64,000 bases of DNA from positions 19,346 through 83,345 of the IMG/VR virus record IMGVR_UViG_3300031669_004775, one strand, 5' to 3'. Source of the stretch: a virus. Below the pieces are notes generated by a model. The model ran no database searches, had not been told where the DNA came from, and worked only from the letters and a program-made list of their open reading frames with translations. Shown in pieces: positions 31,736 through 38,871 of this stretch. Position 1 is the first letter of the stretch. The number at the start of each line of letters is the position of its first letter. Position numbers and translations under genes: made by a program.

Positions 31736-32329
31736 CTACATAATTTCAGTAATAATAACGGTTTTATTTTTGCTTGTATTCTTTATAAACCATTCAATAT
31801 ACTTCTCTTTATAAAAAGTTTTTAAAAATATATTAACTAATTGATTTTGAGAATGTATTTCTAATTGTTCTTCTGTTTCTTTAATAATCCTCATTTCATT
31901 TAATTTACAGAATTCTTTAATATTAAGCTTCATAAGTTTTAAAGGATCATCAAGTAAAAATTTCCAAACATAAGATAGAAATAAATAGTTATCAAATTCA
32001 AGAAATTCTATAAATTTATATAATTGTTCTTGTTGATATGTAGTATCAACTAATCCCCACTCATCAGAAAATTCCCAGTCATATATTTCGCTTATCTTTT
32101 GTTGCATTTCAATAAGAAATGTTCTTTGTGCATGTAGAGTTTCATTTTTAACAACATCAATTTGAACCATATATAGTTCTTTAAAATTTTCTAATCCAAC
32201 AGAGTTTATTATATCAAGAGCGGAATATCTAAAACTAGCAACATCATTGTATTTATCAACATCTTCTTCATAGTTATCCATTTCAGGTGGAATGATTGAA
32301 TCGCCACATAAAGCTTCTAAACCGCTCAT
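31736..32329 (-). CDS. hypothetical acidic helical protein (197 aa)
   Basis: An acidic, aromatic-rich, mostly helical protein (EIYDWEFSDEWGLVDTT, LYKFIEFLEFDNYLFLSYVWKFLLDD). No known motif. Its ribosome site and start (AGGAGGTCAATAATGA) are nearly identical to those of the HNH gene and of the Nudix gene, the last two being 14 bases apart in coding overlap, so the three share a duplicated start region. It is the last gene of the RNA polymerase B transcript before an A+T-rich gap. Function unknown. Confidence 0.65.
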   Translation of the reverse strand: MSGLEALCGDSIIPPEMDNYEEDVDKYNDVASFRYSALDIINSVGLENFKELYMVQIDVVKNETLHAQRTFLIEMQQKISEIYDWEFSDEWGLVDTTYQQEQLYKFIEFLEFDNYLFLSYVWKFLLDDPLKLMKLNIKEFCKLNEMRIIKETEEQLEIHSQNQLVNIFLKTFYKEKYIEWFIKNTSKNKTVIITEIM

Positions 32330-32339
32330 TATTGACCTC

Positions 32340-32855
32340 CTATGTTAGATATTTTTCCAATTTAGGCATTACATTTATAAATTGATTTTTCTTTGTGGAT
32401 ACATTTATAATTTTTGGAACAATATATAGTTTCTCTTTTCCTACCCAAATTAATTTATCAAACTCGGTATCTCTAACATCTATTTCTTGAATAGTAGATT
32501 GAACTACATAATGTAAATAGTATTTACCTTTCATAACTACAGACTCTCCAGAGTCAGTTCTTAAGTCTCTGCTTCCAATTCCACTTGTAAACATTATTTT
32601 ATCTAAATGTATTAACTCAGGTTTTCCATATAAACTTTTTTGTAATTTTATTCCTAGTTCCTCTCCAAGCTCTCTATATAATGCTTTTTCAGGTGTTTCT
32701 TTATTATCAATTCCACCTTGAGGAACAAACCAGAGATCATGTTCTTTGGAATATGTTAATAGAAATTCTCCATCTCTAATAATATAAGCAACAACCTCAG
32801 GTCTTAAACCTGCTTTTCTTAATAAGTCAATTTGTTTGTAGTTAGGAGCATTCAT
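32340..32855 (-). CDS. Nudix hydrolase (171 aa)
   Basis: Hydrolyses nucleoside diphosphates linked to another group. The Nudix box is complete: GGIDNKETPEKALYRELGEELGI fits G-x5-E-x7-R-E-U-x-E-E-x-G-U. Strand VVAYIIRDGEFLLTYSKE precedes it and LWFVPQGG leads into it. The overall layout resembles RppH/dinucleoside polyphosphate hydrolases, so removal of 5' pyrophosphate from RNA is possible but unproven. ATG at 32855 is preferred over 32867 because TGGAG lies six bases upstream. The gene overlaps the HNH gene by 14 bases. Confidence 0.85.
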   Translation of the reverse strand: MNAPNYKQIDLLRKAGLRPEVVAYIIRDGEFLLTYSKEHDLWFVPQGGIDNKETPEKALYRELGEELGIKLQKSLYGKPELIHLDKIMFTSGIGSRDLRTDSGESVVMKGKYYLHYVVQSTIQEIDVRDTEFDKLIWVGKEKLYIVPKIINVSTKKNQFINVMPKLEKYLT

Positions 32856-33705
32856 TATTGACTCCATCTGTACAAATTCTATTAGCTAAAGCTCCAGTTG
32901 AACATTCATCTTTATGACCTTTTGTATAATGACATTTCTCACAACAACTCCAAGCTAAATTAGGATCAAGCGCAAAAAATGGTTCTAATTTTTGTGATCT
33001 TTCGTGGTGAACATCTGTTGCTAAATCTTCACAATACTGACATTTATAATCATCTCTTTCAAGAACGAAATTTCTAAAAGTTTGATACTCTTGTGATGTA
33101 TATGGTATTTCATTATTTTTAAATGGATCAGAATGTAAATTAAATAATGGACATTCATTTTTACATTTTTGAGAACAATAGTAATAAGAGTTATCTAATC
33201 CGTGGTGTTCTACATTTCTTATTCTTTCATATAGTTGAATATTTGTTGGTGTAAACCAACCTCCCTGTTCTTTTGAATTTGAACAATTATGATTTTTACA
33301 ATGAACTTGAATTTCTTTTTCTTTTGGTTTATCTGGATTATATCTCATTTCTTCAATTTTTGAAAATAGCGTATATTTTTCTTTTAGCATTTTAATAGTT
33401 CTTTTTCTTTTTTTGGATGCTTCTATCAAAGCTTTTTTTAATTTCTTTCTATATTGAGGATTATTAAAAGTTGATGATTTATCTTTCCAAACTTTTTTAT
33501 TTGACTCACTATTTTTTAGTTTAGATTCTATAGTTTGTTCTCTTCCATACATTGGATTATTTTTTCCTGACTGTTTTATTTTATTTGTTTCTGAATTTCT
33601 TTTTCTTATTCCTGGACAAGAATTAAATTTAGGACTGCAACATTGTCTGTTATTAGATGTTTTATATTTTGCTTCTTGTCCACAACCATATTCACATAAG
33701 TTCAT
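32842..33705 (-). CDS. HNH homing-type endonuclease with NUMOD3-like motif (287 aa)
   Basis: N-terminal cysteine finger (CEYGCGQEA...CC...CPG), then KQSGKNNPMYGRE, the NUMOD3 DNA-binding signature of homing nucleases, followed by a lysine-rich helical region. The C-terminus is an HNH domain: ERDDYKCQYCEDLATDVHHER, then CCEKCHYTKGHK. Free-standing nucleases of this design invade intergenic spots in phages. It sits between beta and Nudix genes, and its ends duplicate a GGAG(G)TCAATAATGAA start context, consistent with insertion at a gene start. Its ATG overlaps the beta stop region. Confidence 0.85.
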   Translation of the reverse strand: MNLCEYGCGQEAKYKTSNNRQCCSPKFNSCPGIRKRNSETNKIKQSGKNNPMYGREQTIESKLKNSESNKKVWKDKSSTFNNPQYRKKLKKALIEASKKRKRTIKMLKEKYTLFSKIEEMRYNPDKPKEKEIQVHCKNHNCSNSKEQGGWFTPTNIQLYERIRNVEHHGLDNSYYYCSQKCKNECPLFNLHSDPFKNNEIPYTSQEYQTFRNFVLERDDYKCQYCEDLATDVHHERSQKLEPFFALDPNLAWSCCEKCHYTKGHKDECSTGALANRICTDGVNNECS

Positions 33706-36700
33706 TATTGACCTCCTAACATCAATGAAATAAAATATGCACTTAATAGATCTCTAGTTGGAGACATTTTTGTTTGCTTAAAATCTGTTGTTCCAGTTTG
33801 TATAATTTCTGATAACATTTCATTTTTAGATGCAAAATCATCAGACATAGGACCAAAAAATTCAGATAATACTGTTGGACAATTATAAGAAGCTAACGCC
33901 CATGTATCACCTTCACCCATTTTTTGACCACCCTCTTTTCTTTTTCCAGCAGTTGGTTGTCCTCCTTTTCCTGCTGTTGGTCCTGTTGATCTTGCATGTA
34001 ATTTAGCATCTGCGAGATGTTCTAATTTAGAAACATATTCATAACCAAAAGGAACTTCATTTTGCGTCAATGTATTATACTTTGGAAGTTTTAATTTATA
34101 TCCTGTTTTTAGTTTTAATAATTTTAATACTTCCGCTATACTTTTGTGATTAGGAGATTGAAATGGAGGAATAACTATTGGTATAAATTTATTCTTTTCA
34201 ACTTGACTTAACATTTCTTTATATTTTCCATCACTCATTTTAGTTAAGGAAGCAATTAATGATGTGCTAATTTTCTTATCTTTTGTATTATCAAGTTTTG
34301 TTATTACAGATTTCATCAATGCAATTCCTTGTGGTCTGGTCAACTTTATCATTCTCTTTGCTACTTCTTTAGAAATAAGACCACAGTATAATTCGTATAT
34401 TTGCCCCATATTCATTCGACCTGTAACTCCAAGAGGATTCATAATTATATCAACTGTTTCACCCCAAGGTGTTCTTGGCATTAAATTATCTTTTTCAATT
34501 AATGAAATAATTCCTTTATTTCCATATCTGTTACAGAGTTTATCACCCACTCTAATTTTCAATTCTTGTTCAACTTTAAATACAATTAATATTCCTTTAA
34601 TTGAAATTGATCTATCTGTATATTTATCTTTATCAGGTTTTTTATGTCTTAAGTTAGTTCTTTTAACTAACTTTTTAATAGAAGGAAAATCATCTATATC
34701 AAGATTAGAGAATACTTCAATATCAACAACTTGTCCTCCTGGACTTTTTATAACAATTTGACCTTCATATACATCAACTCCTTCTTCTTCCTGTTCTTGA
34801 TAACCCAGTAGTTCTTCAATATCTCCTGCTGTTTTTATTAATAAAGGTTCACCTTTTTTAGTATAAGCTCCCATTTCTATAATATGTAAAATTCTATCTT
34901 TATGATCAATTTTTACTTCAATATCAACTCCATGTAAGGAAGTTAATTTATCATCATTTGCTAATCTTTCATTTATTACAAGACCATCTTCAAAATTATA
35001 TCCTTCATATGGCATATAGCATGTTGCAAGATTTCTTCCTAATGATATAGTTCCTCCAGATATACAAGCTCCTTCTGCAATTACTTGCTTATCTTTAACA
35101 GATTGACCAACAGTCACAGTTGGTCTAAATGTGCTCAATGTATTTTTTCCAGATCCAGATTTTAGTTGACCTGGTGTAATATCAACTTTCTTTTTAGAAT
35201 TTTCTTTACAACTTATTTCAATAAAGTCATTTGTAATACTTGATACTTTTCCAGCACATGGAGATCTCTTAATAAAGCTATCAGATAGAACATTGGAAAG
35301 TAATGACTCATATCCAGTTTGAACAATAGGAGGTTCAGGATTTTTCAAGGGCAGCATTTGTTTTCCTTGATTTCCTGCCATGATAAGTCTGGCACCTTCA
35401 TTGTTTTCAATAAATGGAACCATTGAAAGAGTCGTTGATAGTATTCCAGATCCTTCATCATTTTTTAAATCTTTAATTCCAAAAAGTCCTCTTGAAGATG
35501 TTAAATATGCATCAACTGTTAGTTGTTGGGTTATACCAATATTACCACCCTCTGCTGTATCAACTGGATCAATATTTCCAAAATATGATCTATGAACATT
35601 TCGAGCTTCAAGATTTAATCCCTCCTTATCAGGAACTCCACCAACAGTTTTTCCAACTGGAGAAATTTTTGTAATGGTTGCCATTTCTTCAACTGGATTT
35701 GCATATTCCATATTTTGAACAATCTCTAAATTAGTAAATTGACCTAATATAGAACCAGGTGGAAAATTAAATTTTGCATCTTTATTTCCTGATAGATATT
35801 GTTCTTTATATTCAGTATATGATTTAAGAAATTGTTTTTGTGCTAAATGAACTAGAATTTCTGAATTTCTAATTCTTTGATATTGAATATCATTTCTTTC
35901 TTGAACATAACCTTCAACAGCTTTAGATGCCATATAGTGCATAATATCTTCTAGTTTATATGGTAATAATTGATTGATTAAAACTTGTTTTGAAACTGGA
36001 TCAACAATGTATTCAATATTATTATTTATCAAATATGTTGAGTCAACCCTTCCAGTCATTTGAATAATTAAATCTATGAAATAATCTTTTGATAAAAATT
36101 CTTTATCATTTTTATATTGACTGATGTTACTATGAGTAAATGATGTTACCATTTCTCGTTTTAAATCAGTATCTAAACCTTCAAATATCATATATGAGGA
36201 CGGAACCTGTGTAAAAACTACATCTTTTTCAGGTCTATCTTGAACAATTTTATATTTTATTCCTACTCTTTTGACTGTTTCTTCAAATCCAAAACTATAT
36301 GATAACAAGATCATCAATGGGAGGCGGAATGAACCCATGTATGCTTCTAGATACGACAATCTCTTGGTCTTCCTACTATAGATATGGAATTTTGAATATG
36401 AACTCTCAAATTTAGAATCATAAGGTTTAGGAAAGCTAATAGGGGTCAACACTATTTGATTTATTAAACATTTACGTTGACCATTTACTCTAAAAGTTCC
36501 AGAGTTAGGATCAATCTCAGGAATTTCAAATTCAATTATTTGCTCATTTCCTGCAGCATCTGTTACGCTTATAGATACAATTGCAACGTCTGATTTTTTA
36601 AGTTCTCCAGGTCTTGATATTTTACTAGTAACCTTAATTGAATTGAATTTAATAGGAACATTTCCTTTTTGTAAAACTTTAAAAGCACTGGACATATCTT

Positions 36701-37769
36701 TTTTCAAATTTGTTTCAAAGTCGATTCTTCTTTTATCAAATATATGCTCTGGTGTTTTATTTTGGACTGCTTTACCAACATTCATTCCTTGAATAATATA
36801 CGACTCACTAAGACTAACAGCTTTTTCACCTGTTAATAAATCATCTCTATATAAATTACTTATCTTTTGAACTGCAGTTTTGATGTTTGAGTCAGGTATA
36901 GATTTTGCAAGTCTTTGAGATTTTGAATAGTTTCCTGTAACTTTATATAAGATAGAAGCTATTGTCAATCTATCTTTTTCTGTTTTATCAAGTTCATCAT
37001 TAGAAACTTTCTCAAGATCTTTATCATTCTTATTTAGATAGTTTTGAATTGCTGTTTTAATTTTAGAATCTTTCTCATCAAATGAGTTGGTTGCTGATTC
37101 AACATCTTGTTCTTTCTCTTCATCTGAATCAACCATTTTAATTTTTCTTATATATTGAGTAACTCTTGCAAATTTATAGTTTCTATCTTTAACTAATAGT
37201 CTATATCTAGTTGATGTCTCACCGACCAATCCTAAAAGCATATGATCAAATGAAATTTCATTTTCTTTCATGTTTCTTAATATAGGAAATATTTTTCTAT
37301 TTATAAACGAATTTATTGGTTTATTAATATCAACAGTGTAAATTAGAACCTTTTGATAATTATTAGGAAGGGAATTGAATGATTTGTAAAAAAAGTTATT
37401 AAGAAGAAATCCTGCTCTTTGTCTATATGTTGTTGGTTTATATGTTTGATCTATTAATGAAACATACTGACTTGTATCAAATATAATATTTGAGTTTGGA
37501 GGATATGCTTGATTTGATTGAAATGGAATTAAACCAAATGATTTATAAATCTTTCTTTGATCTCCTGTTAATCGTGAAACAGGAATTTTTGTTATCGGAA
37601 CGACTACATATTTAGAATCTATTCTCATTAGATTCATCTTTGGATAGTCATTATATAGAGTTGAATTCTCGGAGAAATAAAATAATGCAAATGGTTTATC
37701 TTTTTCTTTTAAGAAACGAACTCCATCTACTACTCTTGTATATTGTGTTAGTAATTGAAATTTAATCAT
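33705..37769 (-). CDS. RNA polymerase beta-like subunit (paralogue B, 1354 aa)
   Basis: Full-length second-largest RNA polymerase subunit. RpoB hallmarks in order: RNVHRSYFGNIDPVDTAEGG (RpoB RDVHPTHYGRVCPIETPEG), GYNFEDGLVINERL, KIRVGDKLCNRYGNKGIIS, DIIMNPLGVTGRMNMGQI, and MGEGDTWALASYNCPTVLSEF. The length is like E. coli RpoB (1342 aa), unlike the split beta subunits of phiKZ-group phages. The N-terminal 400 residues are lineage-specific (acidic/lysine-rich insert about 210-270). It pairs with the beta' at 38794-41817, which lies upstream in the same transcript. Confidence 0.94.
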   Translation of the reverse strand: MIKFQLLTQYTRVVDGVRFLKEKDKPFALFYFSENSTLYNDYPKMNLMRIDSKYVVVPITKIPVSRLTGDQRKIYKSFGLIPFQSNQAYPPNSNIIFDTSQYVSLIDQTYKPTTYRQRAGFLLNNFFYKSFNSLPNNYQKVLIYTVDINKPINSFINRKIFPILRNMKENEISFDHMLLGLVGETSTRYRLLVKDRNYKFARVTQYIRKIKMVDSDEEKEQDVESATNSFDEKDSKIKTAIQNYLNKNDKDLEKVSNDELDKTEKDRLTIASILYKVTGNYSKSQRLAKSIPDSNIKTAVQKISNLYRDDLLTGEKAVSLSESYIIQGMNVGKAVQNKTPEHIFDKRRIDFETNLKKDMSSAFKVLQKGNVPIKFNSIKVTSKISRPGELKKSDVAIVSISVTDAAGNEQIIEFEIPEIDPNSGTFRVNGQRKCLINQIVLTPISFPKPYDSKFESSYSKFHIYSRKTKRLSYLEAYMGSFRLPLMILLSYSFGFEETVKRVGIKYKIVQDRPEKDVVFTQVPSSYMIFEGLDTDLKREMVTSFTHSNISQYKNDKEFLSKDYFIDLIIQMTGRVDSTYLINNNIEYIVDPVSKQVLINQLLPYKLEDIMHYMASKAVEGYVQERNDIQYQRIRNSEILVHLAQKQFLKSYTEYKEQYLSGNKDAKFNFPPGSILGQFTNLEIVQNMEYANPVEEMATITKISPVGKTVGGVPDKEGLNLEARNVHRSYFGNIDPVDTAEGGNIGITQQLTVDAYLTSSRGLFGIKDLKNDEGSGILSTTLSMVPFIENNEGARLIMAGNQGKQMLPLKNPEPPIVQTGYESLLSNVLSDSFIKRSPCAGKVSSITNDFIEISCKENSKKKVDITPGQLKSGSGKNTLSTFRPTVTVGQSVKDKQVIAEGACISGGTISLGRNLATCYMPYEGYNFEDGLVINERLANDDKLTSLHGVDIEVKIDHKDRILHIIEMGAYTKKGEPLLIKTAGDIEELLGYQEQEEEGVDVYEGQIVIKSPGGQVVDIEVFSNLDIDDFPSIKKLVKRTNLRHKKPDKDKYTDRSISIKGILIVFKVEQELKIRVGDKLCNRYGNKGIISLIEKDNLMPRTPWGETVDIIMNPLGVTGRMNMGQIYELYCGLISKEVAKRMIKLTRPQGIALMKSVITKLDNTKDKKISTSLIASLTKMSDGKYKEMLSQVEKNKFIPIVIPPFQSPNHKSIAEVLKLLKLKTGYKLKLPKYNTLTQNEVPFGYEYVSKLEHLADAKLHARSTGPTAGKGGQPTAGKRKEGGQKMGEGDTWALASYNCPTVLSEFFGPMSDDFASKNEMLSEIIQTGTTDFKQTKMSPTRDLLSAYFISLMLGGQ
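37737..37769 (-). repeat. first 11 codons of beta, duplicated at 38283-38315
   Basis: The start of beta (MIKFQLLTQYT) occurs again at 38283-38315 with one base difference in 31 compared. The second copy is the beginning of the 35-codon fusion frame. Together with the duplicated end of beta' this marks a recombination junction. Confidence 0.85.
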
Positions 37770-38208
37770 ATAGGTTAATCTCCAAAGATTTCTTAAATAA
37801 TCGTTCCCATGAAATGGTATTAACTTTTTTCTTATATAACCATTTTAGTTTTTTAGATTTAAAAGGTTCAACTAAATATATTCCCTCATCTTTTATTATC
37901 CATTCATCTAAGTTTGGTTTTTTATAACATGGAGGATTTATAACAAAACATACAGGTAATTTTCTATTACCGGCATTTGCAATAGGATATTTAGATTTGT
38001 TATCTGCTAAATAGAAATCTAAATCAGAAGACCATACAGGTTCCTGATCTTCAAATGTATAATGAATATCAACTCTCTCATTAAAATATGAGGTTAACCT
38101 TTGCATTATTTGATTTATTTCTTTTGCGTATCTATGCTGCAAATAGTTTTTTAGACCTATTGGATTTTTATCTAAAAAATTTATTGTGACTTTTGTTTCT
38201 GTATCCAT
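37762..38208 (-). CDS. hypothetical protein between beta' and beta (148 aa)
   Basis: The protein begins MDTETKVTINFLDKNPIGLKNYLQHRYAKEINQ and contains an aromatic central segment (FEDQEPVWSSDLDFYLADNKSKYP) and basic C-terminus (FKSKKLKWLYKKK). No family recognised. The start overlaps the stop of the 35-aa fusion frame (TAATG) and the stop overlaps the beta start, so translation is coupled. It appears to have been gained by recombination between duplicated ends of the flanking RNA polymerase genes. Confidence 0.65.
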   Translation of the reverse strand: MDTETKVTINFLDKNPIGLKNYLQHRYAKEINQIMQRLTSYFNERVDIHYTFEDQEPVWSSDLDFYLADNKSKYPIANAGNRKLPVCFVINPPCYKKPNLDEWIIKDEGIYLVEPFKSKKLKWLYKKKVNTISWERLFKKSLEINLYD

Positions 38209-38315
38209 TATTTTCTTAATTCCTCTCCTGTTACTAATTTTTCTAATATTGATGGAGGCATATCTTGTTCAGAAACTAATCCTGTATATTGTGTTAATAA
38301 TTGAAATTTAATCAT
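38208..38315 (-). CDS. 35-aa fusion remnant: start of beta joined to end of beta'
   Basis: A frame with its own GGAG site reads MIKFQLLTQYT (identical to the beta N-terminus) followed by GLVSEQDMPPSILEKLVTGEELRK (the last 24 residues of beta' with one Leu to Met change). Start and stop overlap both neighbouring genes (ATGA and TAATG), so ribosomes are likely to pass through it. It is best explained as the scar of a tandem duplication of the beta'-beta module followed by deletion between beta codon 11 and the beta' C-terminus. Whether the peptide does anything is unknown. Confidence 0.8.
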   Translation of the reverse strand: MIKFQLLTQYTGLVSEQDMPPSILEKLVTGEELRK

Positions 38316-38797
38316 TCTATGTCTCCATCTAAGACCTTATATTTCCAATGATAAAATTTAGATATTTCTTTGTGACCAGGAAGCTGAATTTCATATGCTA
38401 ATCTAATTTTCTTTATTACCTCAATTACTCCAATTTCTTTAAATTCAATAGTAGATGTAACCCAAATTTCACCACTATATTTTGCATCAATTGTTAGCTT
38501 TCTTCTTATTAACTCTTTATTTGATATTATTTTAATTGTGTTATAATTAGAGGGTTCAAATACTATCCATCTTTTTTCGATAGATCCTTCAATTCTATTG
38601 TTTCCTATTGCAGTAATACATTGATTAATAGTAGGAGCAAAAGAAATTCTTGGAATTGTTTTATCCTCTAGTCCTAATTTAGTAAAAAGATTTTCTGGAA
38701 TTTTGGGTTTTACTATTTTACCATCTAATTCTTGTTGAGCTATATGATATAGTTTTTTGGTAGACTGAATTTCAGATAAGTAATTTTCAATTATCAT
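38312..38797 (-). CDS. conserved phage protein, LYHIAQ family (161 aa)
   Basis: KKLYHIAQQELDGKIVKPKIP, ENLFTKLGLEDKTIPRISFAPTINQCITAIG and later YSGEIWVTSTIEFKEIGVIEV. Proteins beginning with LYH(V/I)...L.G..L.P..P and later ED..TPRI.FAP.I occur in many large phages. The fold may resemble small ADP-ribosyltransferase/Tpt1-like proteins, but I see no catalytic set and this is a guess. The start overlaps the beta' stop by four bases. It is the other gene wedged between beta' and beta ends. Confidence 0.6.
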   Translation of the reverse strand: MIIENYLSEIQSTKKLYHIAQQELDGKIVKPKIPENLFTKLGLEDKTIPRISFAPTINQCITAIGNNRIEGSIEKRWIVFEPSNYNTIKIISNKELIRRKLTIDAKYSGEIWVTSTIEFKEIGVIEVIKKIRLAYEIQLPGHKEISKFYHWKYKVLDGDIE

Positions 38798-38871
38798 TTC
38801 CTTAATTCCTCTCCTGTTACCAATTTCTCTAATATTGATGGAGGCAGATCCTGTTCAGAAACCAATCCTGT
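38794..38871 (-). repeat. last 25 codons of beta', duplicated at 38208-38285
   Basis: The end of beta' (TGLVSEQDLPPSILEKLV...EELRK, stop) is repeated as the end of the fusion remnant. About six of 74 compared bases differ, nearly all silent, with one Leu to Met change. The low divergence means the duplication is fairly recent or is kept alike by selection or gene conversion. Confidence 0.85.

Noticed and set aside
34264-34761. 165-codon open frame on the plus strand
   Set aside because: It lies antisense inside the conserved beta subunit gene, has no ribosome site, and its translation looks like reverse-strand composition.
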